A stretch of DNA of 64,000 nt from NCBI GenBank assembly GCA_010015675.1, contig ML976996.1, forward strand, positions 551,343 through 615,342, written 5' to 3'. Source of the DNA: Byssothecium circinans (taxonomy: Eukaryota; Ascomycota; Dothideomycetes; Pleosporales; Massarinaceae). Shown piece by piece: positions 36,250 to 47,065 of the stretch. Within the stretch, counting starts at the first letter, position 1, and every line of letters starts with the position of its first letter. Position numbers and translations under genes: made by a program. Below the pieces are notes generated by a model, which was not told the origin of the DNA, ran no database searches, and saw nothing but the letters and a program-made list of their open reading frames with translations.

Positions 36250-36786
36250 GGTGTTGCTCCCGCCTCTTTTTTTTTTTGCTGCGAATAAAAGACCACTGCA
36301 ACGCTACTTTATAGTGTGGGGATCCGTTCCGAGCGAAGGTATGCTATGGGCGATGAGGATGGTCTTGCGGAATTGTAAGTGAGAGCTTCGGAAAGAAGTC
36401 GTGTTTACTGGAGCTTGGGCCAACAAAAACAGACAGGGATCTTGAAACGGCAACCACGACCTGACGACGCCAACGCACGTGAACCCACCTCATCTCCTTT
36501 CCACGCAATTCTTACCCCCTTTTAAACCGGGAAAATGATTCGCAATTATTGTGGGAATGGATTTAGTTAACACAGAGATTTCAGCCCAAAACACTTTGCA
36601 TTCATTGACTATCGAAGCCCCACTCCACCCGATGCCAACCGTCCCGCACCTAACACGCCCTCCAAGCCAAGTTCTCATAAACATTGAAATGCTTCGGAAA
36701 CCACTGGCTCAAACGTAACACACTGGTCGTCCTATTCTTCCCAACCGCGCCCGCATCTCTTGCCCTTCACAGCCTTAGCAACCAGT
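36250..36786. other. kinesin promoter and DUF4360 gene 3' flank
   Basis: Both neighbours are on the minus strand. A T-tract (minus A-tract) at 36268-36278 lies just upstream of the kinesin start. No gene is supported. Confidence 0.5.
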
Positions 36787-37543
36787 CTATTTCTTGCATG
36801 CCTGCCACTGAACGTACACCTTCTGTGTGAACTTGAGGTCGGTAGAGTCGGTCGTGAGAAGTCCCTGCGCAGAGCTAGACGTCCCAGAGGTCAGGCGGAC
36901 CTGCGAGTTGATGTTGAGCATGCCCGTGCTGCCGCAGGGAGACCACACAATCGAGGTGCTGTTGGCCTCGTCGTGCTTGAGGTAGTCACCCGTCACTGGC
37001 CCTTTAAAGACGTATTGAGTTGAAGACTAGAAGGCTTAGCGTCATGCCTCAAAAGCGCCGGATGAAGTAGGACGGGTTGCGAAATGGAGGACATACCTGG
37101 TCAGTCTGGCCAGAGAAATAGTAGGTAGACTTGAGGGTACCTTCAACACCCTTCTGAATGGCAGCATAGCCACGGTAGTCGGCGCTCAGGACCGAAAACT
37201 GGAAGCCGCCAGGGTACAAAACCTCGACGTTGAGCTGGCAGTTCTTGCGGTTTTCAGTTACGGCGACACCGGGGCCGATGGAAGCAATGTACGAGTCGAA
37301 GATCAGCGTCATGGTGGTCCTGTCAGAGCTGATCTGTGTAGACATGGTGCCCTGGGGACATCCGGTTCCACCATAGGTAACACCGCGGATAGTAACCTGA
37401 GGAAAGACGTCAGTCAAGTGTGGTGAAAGAAAGGGATGAGAGATGGTTACCTGGCCCGGGGGAGGGGCATCCCCAAGTTCGATGGCGGGGATGCTGGCGG
37501 GGATAGCCGCAACGACGGGGACGATGGCAGCGAGCCACTTCAT
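36787..37543 (-). CDS. secreted DUF4360-type protein (three exons)
   Basis: Exons 37543-37451, 37396-37097 and 37026-36787 (introns 54 and 70 bp, all phase 0) give 210 residues. The N-terminus MKWLAAIVPVVAAIPASIPA is a signal peptide. The mature part begins near VTIRGVTYGGTGCPQGTMS and contains FDSYIASIGPG and the NCQLNVEVLYPGGFQFSV segment, the pattern of the DUF4360 family of small secreted fungal (and some actinobacterial) proteins. The C-terminus ends QKVYVQWQACKK. Four conserved cysteines could form two disulphides. Function is unknown. A minus-strand TATA box lies about 120 bp upstream of the ATG. Confidence 0.88.
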
Positions 37544-37662
37544 TCTGAATGTGTGGGATAGATGACTGAGCGAATGCTGGACGTTGATCTTAGGCTGGCA
37601 GTACCGAGAAGGCTGTGAACGGCAACTTGATGAAGATCAATCTGGGGGGATATGAGGGGAGG

Positions 37663-37670
37663 TTATATAG
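37663..37670 (-). promoter_or_regulatory. TATA box of the DUF4360 gene
   Basis: The minus strand reads CTATATAA 120 bp upstream of the ATG at 37543, a normal spacing for a TATA element in an ascomycete gene with a short leader. Confidence 0.45.
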
Positions 37671-39699
37671 TAGGCCCTCGGCAGTCACATCTCCAGGCCG
37701 TGTGCGCTACACCACTACCTTCAGCATCACCTATCGTACAATGCAATCACTAGATGACTGTCGCCAAGGTAAGCCTTCAATTTGCAGTACGGATGGTCCG
37801 GCGGGCCGGTGTCGTCCATACGACGAGACTCAGGTCATGATCACCTGGTGAGCTCGTGTTTCCATGAGTTTTGATACTAGTTTCTCGAATGGTGACCAGA
37901 CTGACCTTCTTCTGAGTGCTCATCTGTGTTGCCAGGTTAAATTCCAAGCTGTATACGACTTTTAGCTCCGTCCCATGTGCTGTAGACCAACCGCTAGGCC
38001 AGTGCTATCAGGTATCCCGGTTGAGCTGCGGTCTTATCCAGGTTCAGTGTGATTTCACGCTGGAAATATGCTCAGCTGTCGTTCGGCGGACCAGGGAGAT
38101 TGAGAAGGAGGACATGCTCTAGATCACTGAGGCCATCTTCTTTGACGGCTTGATAGAGCTGCTATATTGGATACGAAGAGCGAAGTCTCATACTCGCCTG
38201 AGGCGTCTTTGCTGAATATGAGTCCAAGTCGAGAAACGGAAGGCCAGCGTGGTAACGTTATATTGGGGTTGAATTGGATGAATATACAATCCTGGAAAGC
38301 TGACCCTGAAATAGAACTTTTAGACAAGACGCCGAGTAGGAGCGGGGATGGTGAGCCAGTTTTGCGGTGTAGACTCAGAAAAGCTCATCTATGTCCCTCG
38401 TACGGCGACATGGCGGTAGGTGATATTGGTACCGAGAGCTGTAAATAGTTCAGTGGTTCGGCCAACAATTGAGGTTGTAGTCGTCGCCGCTAGTGTGGTT
38501 CATGTTGCGGTGCTCGAAGCGGCATGCATATATTGATCGTAGATTAACCTTAAATTAATGCTTGTCAGTACATCGCTGCAACTGCCCGTATAATGGATGT
38601 AAGCGAGAACTCTGTCCTGCAAGGGACTTGATCAGTTTTGAAGCGGGAGCTAAAAATAATAGCTTGGGCTGCAGCGAGGATCTAGTGCTCGTGTATGTGC
38701 AGCCATTGGGAAGGAGAAAGAGTACCAGTGAGGCCACAAAGAATCCAGACCGAGTCTTTTTGCAGTGACCAATGTTTGCGACGAACCGAAACGTAACTTT
38801 TCGGCAGCGATAGATTGACTTTGATTGCATCCGTGCTGTCAGAAGGCGCGGTGAGCGCTGCCTGGCAAAGGGCGAATTTGCGAGCAAGCCGGAGAAACTG
38901 CGCGTGGACGCTGACCATACACAAGACGACTATCATAAAAGGGCTTGTGAAGCAGGACCCAAGGGACAAGAAGGGCGGGAGAAAGAATACGAGGAGGGAA
39001 GGTCGCTTAGAAGGGAGAAGAGGACAGTTTGTGGCTAAGATTGATGTAGCGCCGTATCTGCAGGTGACATTAACGGTTGTTGATGCAAAAAGCTCGAGAC
39101 GGATCGATAAACAGCTCTAGTCCTCGGGAAGGAGAAAAGACAGAGCTGATGACTGATTCCGCGACGCTGCAATGGAATTGAAACGTGTAGAAGGAGCTCC
39201 GAAGTATTTTCGGGAAGTCAATTGACCCGGGTAATCGGAGCTGAGCGCGTTGAAGAAGCATCGCTCAGCACACCTCATTCATCGCCTGTAGGTTGAAACT
39301 TCCATCCTAGGCTTCGCTTTCAATAGCCAAAACGTCCGGTGTGAATGAAGATGATGCGTGTGGAATCGCGGGAATAACATGGAGTAAAACCACGTAAAGG
39401 CTAAGATGGAGATGATGGAATCACCAACGACGGAGGTCGCTGAGATTCCTCATCAACCGCCACAACAGGAAGGAGGGGACGCCACAGTGGCGCATTGCCT
39501 CGGCCCCCTCACGGATTTGTAAGGCGCGATCATGGCGTCAGAGAAGCCCAGCCAAATACAACACAGAACTCAAATCTTGTGTAAACATAAAACCTTCCCC
39601 AAACCCTCCCTCTCAATCTCCAAAAACCAAATATCCAACGACACCACCAATCTACGCTTCCTCACATTCGTCCTCTTCATAGGAGCTTCCTACCTCTCT
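37671..39699. other. 2-kb gene-free stretch
   Basis: Divergent upstream regions of the DUF4360 gene and the msrA gene. Short frames on both strands (for example 38815-39120 plus) lack motifs. Nothing else is supportable. Confidence 0.5.
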
Positions 39700-40361
39700 A
39701 TGTCCTTTCTTTCCCGCTTTCTACGTCCATTCACAACAATGTCTTCCGCCCCCGCACAACCCATGGCCGTCCCCACCGGCGCGCAAACCGCAACTATCGC
39801 TGCAGGATGCTTTTGGGGCGTCGAGCACATGTATCGGAAAGCATTCGCAGGGAAGGGACTGATTGATGCGCGCGTGGGGTATATCGGCGGCGATACGAAA
39901 GATCCGAGCTATCGTGCTGTATGCAGTGGAAGGACTGGACGTATGTATACTCCCTTTCCATACCCTGGTCCATAAAATAGGCAGAAAGTAGCTAACGAAA
40001 CCCTCCAGACGCCGAAGCCCTCCAAATCGCCTACGACCCGAACGCAGTCTCCTACCGCACGCTCCTCGAATTCTTCTACAAGATGCACGACCCGACCACC
40101 GCAAATGCCCAAGGGCCTGACAGGGGCTCGCAGTACCGTTCGGCCATCTTCTACCACGACGCCGAGCAAGAGAAGATCGCAAGAGATGTGACGAGTAAGG
40201 TGAATAAGCAGTGGTATAACGGAGGCGTTGTGACGGAGGTGCTGCCTGCGGGTCAGTGGTGGGATGCGGAGGCTTATCATCAGTTGTACTTGGATAAGAA
40301 CCCCGCAGGGTATGAGTGCCCGAGTCACTTTTTGAGGAGCTTTCCCGATTTGAAGGATTGA
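39700..40361 (+). CDS. msrA: peptide-methionine (S)-S-oxide reductase (two exons)
   Basis: Exons 39700-39940 and 40009-40361, with a 68-bp intron (GTATGT donor, CTAAC branch, CCAG acceptor), give 197 residues. The enzyme reduces methionine-S-sulfoxide in proteins using thioredoxin. The catalytic motif [12 protein letters not shown], then [49 protein letters not shown] and the [20 protein letters not shown] region are all present. Start [18 protein letters not shown] looks like a mitochondrial leader; initiating at the inner ATG (39739) would give a cytosolic form. An ATG at 39532 would add 56 residues of poor character. The gene looks intact. Confidence 0.94.
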
Positions 40362-41208
40362 GCGTTTGAGGAATAAAAGCTCTATGAGGTGGAAGAGAGG
40401 AATTTATGTATGATATGATATCCGAAACGACATGAGATTTTCTTTTTCTGGTGGCAATATTATGATACGTTTCAATCGGGGCTATTTCTCAACATTGAAG
40501 CATCTGATCGCCGTGCTGTCATGCGAAGACCTTTTTTCCTCCTTCACCGAACCCGTAATACTCTACGACGGCGGCAAGGTATCAAAAGTCTGCGCCACCT
40601 CCTTCTCCCACCCTAACCTCGATCGCCTCCCACCATTGACGTTCGATGGTAACGACCCCTCCCGAGCGGATGACGTGAATCTGCGTCGATTATTTGATAA
40701 AGAAAAGCTGGAGCAATGCGCATGTGGCTTGGGCCAATTGTGGAGGTTGTGCTTCACAGCTCGTCGTGCCGGGAATCCGAGTCCAGCAAAGATCCCAGCT
40801 TTCGTTATCCTTTCCTACGCCTCCCTCCCTTCTCCCTCCCTCCTCCTTGGCCTCATCGATGATCTCCACGGACGCATATTTGTATTACTGGAATTAGAAT
40901 TCCATTTCAGGCTGGACAAACCTTTTTTCGGAGCTTGGGAGGAATTCCAAATAGCTATGGTGGGGTAGCTAGAGCACAGACGCTGGTGACGATGACGGAG
41001 TGGAGTAGGGTACGGCTTCAGGGATCTGCGAGTGGGATGCGGCGATTCCGGTTGTTGATGGAGTATGTGGTGGTCTCATGGATTCAATGGTGTTGGCACC
41101 ACCTCAAGAGTATCGGTAAAGAACGCATCGTTGGACTAAGCTGTCAATTATACATTCTATGGACGATGTAAGTCTAGTACCCAGCAGAGCTAGCTAGAGG
41201 AAGCTCTA
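40362..41208. other. convergent 3' gap
   Basis: Between the msrA stop (plus) and the MFS transporter stop (minus). A plus frame of 178 codons (40432-40968) spans much of it but has no motif, a weak start and no splice partner, so I do not call it. It may simply be 3' untranslated sequence. Confidence 0.45.
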
Positions 41209-42883
41209 CTAATTCTTCAATTCAGAGGATTCCTCTGCCACAACTCCAACTTCAGCTTCAGCTTCACTAGAACGACTTCGGTCAAGGAGGCCGACGCATC
41301 CCAAGCCAGTCGCCGCCATAGTGACACCTACAAAGATGATCAAATTCTTCCACCTATCTGCTCCATATCCTTTGCCCACGGGCACATCCTGACCCGCCTG
41401 GACGACTGCCCTTCCTGCTAACCCAGACACGACCACCGCAACGCCACGAATAGCCATCAGAATCCCGGACACGAGAGACTCTGTCTGCACCACATTGGCA
41501 TCTTTGTAGGGAACATTTGACTGGCGCACTGCCGACCGTACAATATGTGTAGCAAAGCTCGAACGAAAGACGACAAATGTGCCCGCAGATGCTCCGTAGA
41601 GAATCATGAGGGCAACGAGCATGCCATACGAGTGTGCGAAGCCCCAGAGCGTGAGTATGGCGATGGAGGCTAGCATGGTAGAGACGAATAGGGGAATGAG
41701 GGGCCCGATGCGATCACTTGTATTCTCAGTTAGCTTGATCGAGACGAAGACGCATGAATCGTGTGCGGAAGTTATACTCACACCATGGTCCCGTAAAGAG
41801 GCTGCGAAATCACGCAAACGAGCTGGAAAAATGTGATCAGGAGTGATCCCAACGTCGTGGATATTCCAAGGTCCGAAGCGAAGCTCGGCATATACAAGGC
41901 AGGCAAGAAGTAACCGAGGCATTGTATTCCAGTCGTAAAAGTGAAGAGGTAGAACAGTGGCTGCTTCCAGAAAGCGATCGTCTGGGATGGCCTTGAACGC
42001 CCTCCGTCGATTGTTTCACCGTTGAGATGGTCTACGCCGGGTTCTGGAGCCTCGAGAACGTGTTCGGACGGGTTTGAACTCTCTGCCTTGTAAGAGATAT
42101 GGTGGCCGTCACGTCTGCCGCGGACAAAAGGAAGACTCAGGAGGGAGAGCGCAGTGATCGCAATAGCCCATCCGAAAAGCGTACTCCTGGGACCGAATCT
42201 CTCCAGTGTTTTCGAGAAGATGGGGGACATGCACGCCGGCGCGAGACTGCTCAGGGAGAAGAAAATGCCATTGGCCAATGCCCGTCTCTTCGAGAACCAG
42301 TCATCGATATAGGCAATGCAGGGTGCAAAGACGCAGCTGCCGCCGATGCCGTATACCATGCCGAGAGTAAAGACTAGCTGTAGGGGCTGTGGGAGAAAAG
42401 TGTCAGAGACTTGCATGAGGGATGTGAGGATGATGTAGTAGGTATGGTGGTTACTTACCGTGGCGGCAAAAGCGGCTCCTATTGTTGAAGCGACCATCAG
42501 TATGGAGCCTAGCCAGAGTATCAGGGAGGCGTGTTGCGGTCTCTTGTTACAGATGTAGATGATGAAGGGTGTGAGGCCCTGGATGAGGCCCTAGAAAATG
42601 TACCCAGTCAGCAGTCTACCTTATGAGCAAGTTAACATGAGGCAGGCTCGCTTACGAGACTGATAGTTCCAACGTAGATAACCTCCTGGCTGCCTTTGAA
42701 CGGACCGGGCATGCGGTAGTAATGGTCTCGAAAGACGCCAAACGTAGCCGTGAAACCGTAGGTGAAGATATTGGTGATTGAAACTGCGGCTAGCACCGTC
42801 CAAGCAGCGCGGCCATGGTCCTGAGAATCCATCCTCATGGATGCGGTAGATTTCCTGTTGTTGGTCAAGCTGCACGCCGGCAT
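41209..42883 (-). CDS. MFS transporter, monocarboxylate-transporter-like (four exons)
   Basis: Exons 42883-42656, 42590-42459, 42386-41782 and 41716-41209 (introns 65, 72 and 65 bp) give 490 residues. Twelve membrane helices are expected, the first at AAWTVLAAVSITNIFTYGF. Motifs fit the MCT branch: GFTATFGVFRDHYYR after helix 1, the YGIGGSCVFAPCIAYIDDWF segment, and KRRALANGIFFSLSSLAPA. The long central loop carries HVLEAPEPG and DHLNGETIDGGR. Fungal members transport carboxylates, riboflavin or secondary metabolites; substrate cannot be read from sequence. The last splice (GTGAGT donor, ACAAG acceptor) was chosen because it restores YGTMVDRIGPLIPLF. Confidence 0.88.
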
Positions 42884-43900
42884 GACGGCTGTGCGGTGTT
42901 CTTGTTTGAGTACGTTGCGTTTGCTTCGCCATTCATCTTATACATACTTTTCTAGCAGCATGCGTCAGAGCTAACCCTAAAATTGAAACAGCTGAGACAT
43001 ACAAGAACGTGCTGAATTTTTTTTCCGCTCGCACAAAGTAAGCAGCATCAGCATCCCAACAAACGCAAAACGAGATTACTATGAGCCATTTCCCCCTTTC
43101 AGAAATTCGCGTCGTATACCACCACGCTTTGATCACAGTGGAGCTTTGGAATTCTAGAATCATTTTATTAATACATGTTAGCATAATACCTTGGCGATAT
43201 TGCGATTTAGGAGCCAATTGATGCGGATTATTTAGCAGCGTGCGGTGTCAGGTTCGAGTACATGTAGAAGGTAGTACAACGCTCGGATACCAAAGCTTAC
43301 AGACTAGGCCATGAAGGGAAATTTGTGTGGGTCAGGTGGTGACAACATTTCTTAGCTTAAAAGGTATCTGGGACTGTAAGATTAAAGAACTCATGTGCAT
43401 TGTTTTAGACAGATGCATAGTCAGCACACATGGCTTAGGAGTGGTTTAGCCGTAGCCACGGATGAGTAAGATACTCCGTTCTGAGGCTACTGTGGTAAGG
43501 TGTGTAACTCCTTGGAGTATCTGACTCTTTAGTAGAGAGTTGCCTTGCGCATACCAACTGTATGGAATGAAATGAGTGACAGGGAAAGATGAGTCACTTC
43601 TTTTGCGTACGCCTAGATGGTGAATCTCGAAAGTCCCAGTTGAGCTGCCTGCACGAAGCACAGATGTGGTCAACCCAGCTGGCCAAGCGTAAGCCTCCTA
43701 CTTTGAAGCATGAGGAATCAACCCCTTCGTATGCATCTCCATGACCCATCACGCAAGCTTGCCAAGCAGTACAACATAAGGTGAAAGTTCGTAACTACAC
43801 TCACCGTCTTTTGGGGGCTGGCTCACCCAGTAGGGAGTTTCATAGCGGTGGAGACCACGCCATTCACTGAGTCACTCCCGAGATCGGGGACCTGTTACGA
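42884..43900. other. divergent intergenic region
   Basis: Between the minus-strand MFS gene start and the plus-strand dioxygenase promoter. No coding region is supported; small minus frames at 42933-43217 and 43446-43673 lack motifs. Confidence 0.5.
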
Positions 43901-43910
43901 GTATAAATAC
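43901..43910 (+). promoter_or_regulatory. TATA box of the dioxygenase gene
   Basis: The sequence gtataaatac lies 167-176 bp upstream of the dioxygenase ATG, followed by a CT-rich leader (43960-44070), the usual ascomycete promoter layout. Confidence 0.5.
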
Positions 43911-44076
43911 TTGATCAAATGGGTGCTTTACACCTCAAGATTCAGAGCCTGAACTCGTTGCTCCTCACTCAGCTTTCCAAGTCCACTTCATCCATCTGTT
44001 TCCTTCCTCCTCTTTCCACACCTCATCCACCATCCCCAGCACTTCCACCAACCAAGTCCCAACGCCGCTACCAACC

Positions 44077-45143
44077 ATGGCCATCCAACAAATCAACGGC
44101 ATCGCCGCCACCGACAAAGTCGCCAGTCTCCAAACCATCAACTTCGCCAAAGTCCTCGACGACAACGACGCGGAGACGCAAAAAATGATCGCCGCCTGCG
44201 AGCACTACGGCTTCTTCTACCTCGACCTCAACCAAGACGGCGGCAGGGAGATGCTCAAGAACCTCGAGTATCTGCGCTCCGTCATGTTTGACTGGTTCAA
44301 CCAGTCGCTGCCGACCAAGATGGAGACGATTACGCACTCGTACGCTCATGGGTACGTTCCTTTTCCCCGAGACCACTATAGTCTTTTATGAACGTGCCGA
44401 ACTAATATAAAAACAATAGCTACAAACCCACCGGCATCCAATCCGGCATCACCACAAACTCAAAAGACGGCTTCGAAGCGCTGAAAGTAGGCCGCGACGA
44501 ACTAAAAGGCGCCTGGGCGCTCCCCCCCATCGTAAAAGCAAACCGCCAAACCCTCAGCGACTTCTCCGACGCCTCGCACTTCGTGCTCAAGACGCTGCTC
44601 GACCGCCTCTCCTCGGGTCTCGGTCTCACCGGCGACAAGAGCCTGCACAAGTACGCGCGAGAAGGCGAGCCCTCCAAAAGCACACTGTACTTCCTGCACT
44701 ATCCGGCCGCGGCGCTGCAGCACGAGGGCGTGGGCCAGAACATGCACACGGATATCGGCCTTCTGACGCTGCTCTTCGCGCCGCAGTGGGGGCTCCAGGC
44801 CATGTCGCCCGACAATGGGGAGTGGGAGTGGGTGGAACCGAAGGCTGGGTATGCGATCATCAATGTTGGGGACTCGCTCAGGTTTCTGTCAGGGAAGAAG
44901 TTTCGTTCCGCGCTGCATCGTGCGGTGCCCGCTGAGGGGGTTGATAGGGCGGCTATTTCGTACTTTTTGAGGGCGAGCGATTCGACGAGCTTTGTGGATA
45001 GCGACGAGAGTAGTACGGATGCGAGGGCGTGGTTCTTGAAGAAGTATGATGTTTATGAACAGCCGCATGAGGTGCAGAAGAAGGATACTACGTTGTCGGG
45101 GGGCATGGCGCAGGAGATTGCTTTGGTGAAGAGTGTGGCGTAG
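44077..45143 (+). CDS. 2-oxoglutarate/Fe(II)-dependent dioxygenase, isopenicillin-N-synthase-like (two exons)
   Basis: Exons 44077-44351 and 44420-45143 (68-bp intron, CTAAT branch) give 332 residues. The N-terminal domain has the typical ACEHYGFFYLDL (helix and strand ahead of the core). Iron-binding residues are visible as the HTD of NMHTDIGLLTLLF and the distal His of SALHRAVP, with the Arg/Ser 2-oxoglutarate region at RAAISYFLRAS. Family members oxidise diverse small molecules, from gibberellin and flavonoid pathways to fungal secondary metabolites. No biosynthetic core gene lies nearby, so the substrate is unknown. The coding sequence is GC-rich. No break is visible. Confidence 0.9.
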
Positions 45144-45572
45144 GGGAGGGGGGAAGGTGTTGGGTGCATGATTTTTATTGGGAGTTATATATATATGTTG
45201 GTGTCATTCTTTTCATTATGTAGAGAATAGATAGACTTTGAGTTTAGAGACTTGACAATCATTCTCTTTGCCACCCGGATCAATTATGGGTTAATCACGC
45301 TGTTTATGATTTATTTGGATATGCTACTTGGAAGTTACAATATATAGGTTACACTGTCTTGTCGAGGAAGAAAACTATCACGTATATTGAACTCATTACT
45401 TTGCGATCCAAAAATACCAGCGAAAACAATTATCACATCATATCAACTTAAGGTCTGTACAACAGGCTGAATTTATCCCTATTTCAATATGGAAGGCGAA
45501 ATTCTACGCAATATTAGAACGAAACCTATTCAAACGGTTAGAGAAGCGCACATAATTTGTATGTGTACTATA
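45144..45572. other. dioxygenase 3' flank
   Basis: AT-rich sequence with a short TATATATAT run at 45187-45197; no ORF is supported. Confidence 0.5.
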
Positions 45573-45760
45573 GTTGGTTGGTTGGTTGGCTGGTATTGAT
45601 TTACGTCCTGTAAAGTGGCCGTGAGCCTCTATCTACATAAGCCTCCTAGGGGGCATTATAGACCTGCCGAGCACAGGTGTGAGGGCAGTTCTTATAGTAG
45701 CCGCCCTCCCCAAAGGGAGAGCCTTTTAGTCCCTATTTCCCCTCCATGCGAGGATACAGA
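45573..45760. repeat. dispersed repeat, copy A (GGTT-rich head)
   Basis: It begins with a GGTTGGTTGGTTGG run followed by ctggtattgatttacgtcct, and later ggcattatagacctgcc. A second, diverged copy starts at 46122 in the same orientation; I judge the first 110 bases to be roughly three-quarters identical. Differences are mostly transitions. No protein can be read. Confidence 0.7.
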
Positions 45761-46121
45761 TGGAAAAATTGCGTACAAAAAGTGCAGTGATGTCGATGGC
45801 CAGTCAGGCCCAGGATGTGGCTGTCAAGCCTTGTGTACAGCAGTGCACAGAAGTGCTAATGTAAGTGAAAACGTCATGTAATATTGCAGTGATGTGAAAT
45901 GAAAAAGGTAGAGTAAGATAAACGAAATAGAGCAGGGCAAGCGACACACAGCGGGGTGGATCATGTGTACTATACAAAGGCTCAAGGGTTACACTAAACC
46001 GACCCGGCACAACCGCAACACCAAACAGCCCTCCAAATAATTTCCCTAACCTTCAGATGCTGGTGGCAATGCTGGGCATGTATTTGCAGCTTCTAAATTT
46101 ACAGATACGCGGAAGAAATGA

Positions 46122-46290
46122 GGTTGGTTGGTTGGTTAGTATTGATTTTCGTCCTATAGATTTGGCTGGGGCCTTTATCAACATAGAGCCTCCCATGGGG
46201 CATAATAGACGTGCCAAGCACTTTTTTTTAAAGGCATTTCTTGCTGTAGCTACTCTCCCGCAGAGAACCTGTCCTGCCTATGCTTTCCTT
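46122..46290. repeat. dispersed repeat, copy B (GGTT-rich head)
   Basis: The counterpart of copy A: GGTTGGTTGGTTGGTTAG then tattgattttcgtcct, and ggcataatagacgtgcc further on. Sequence beyond 46290 turns TA-rich and leads to a tRNA-like relic at 46570-46660, so the whole 46122-46670 stretch may be one mobile element, perhaps SINE-like. Confidence 0.65.
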
Positions 46291-46569
46291 CCTTTAAAAG
46301 ACGCTAGTTACCTATAGGTCCCTAAATACCTGCTTAGGCTAAGCTGCTATACTCCCCCCTATCTAGCCCCCTAGGTCTGTTTCTAAACTCTCTTCCCTCT
46401 GCACTGCGCTTTAGTCGCAGATTAGATATGCCCGTACCTCGTAGGGTAAAACCTTAGTAGGGGAAAGCTCAAACGGATAGTAATAGTTGCCTTGCTAAGG
46501 AGAGAGATAAGGGGTAGTAAATTTTTAAGTATATATAAATAGAGAGAGCGTTAAGATTTTGTAGAGTTA

Positions 46570-46660
46570 TTTGTGTGATAGGAGTAGGATTTGAACCTAC
46601 GCTTTCTCTTCAAAGCTCTCCAAGGCTGCAGCACTTTACCACTGAGCCATCCCAATAAGA
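46570..46660 (-). pseudogene. tRNA-like relic
   Basis: The minus strand shows a D-arm-like GGCTCAGTGGTAAAGTGC and a perfect T arm GTAGG-TTCAAAT-CCTAC, about the right distance apart, with a GCTTT...AAAGC hairpin between them. The acceptor stem pairs only in part (ATTGGGA against TCCTATC) and the anticodon stem is poor, so I cannot assign an amino acid. It is either a degraded tRNA gene or the tRNA-derived head of a SINE. Confidence 0.5.
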
Positions 46661-47065
46661 AGAAATGAGGTGATAGGCAAATGGTGGAAAGAGCGTGAGA
46701 TGCAGCGTTGAGGTGCTAGAGTTAGTTGCAGATATGGGACCCGGTAAAAATAACTTGAGAGTTAAGGGGCGGTGGTTAGTGGCAGGAAGTTAAGAACGAT
46801 AGAGTTAGCTCGCAACATAGTTAAAGCTTAGGAAATATTAGCTAGAGAACAGAGTCTGGAACCCTTTTTTTGTGAAACTTGGACTTTGACAAAGCATCCC
46901 CCAACTTTCCATGCATAGCTGAAGCAGAATCTAACGAATCCCAAGAATTGGGCTAAGGTGCTGGAGAGTCATACTGTAACTAAATGAGATTCTAATCATA
47001 TATCTTAATCACCATGTGTTCTTCACATCTGCTGATCCTCTTCCCCTCTACCCCTCTCGCCGCGC
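46661..47065. other. gene-free stretch beside the repeat patch
   Basis: AT-rich, no supported frame. It forms the 3' flank of the amidase gene. Confidence 0.5.

Noticed and set aside
39532..39699. N-terminal extension of msrA
   Set aside because: The 56 extra residues look like untranslated sequence; the next ATG gives a good organelle leader.
40432..40968. 178-codon plus-strand frame after msrA
   Set aside because: No motif, signal, splice partner or codon bias; lies in a convergent 3' gap.
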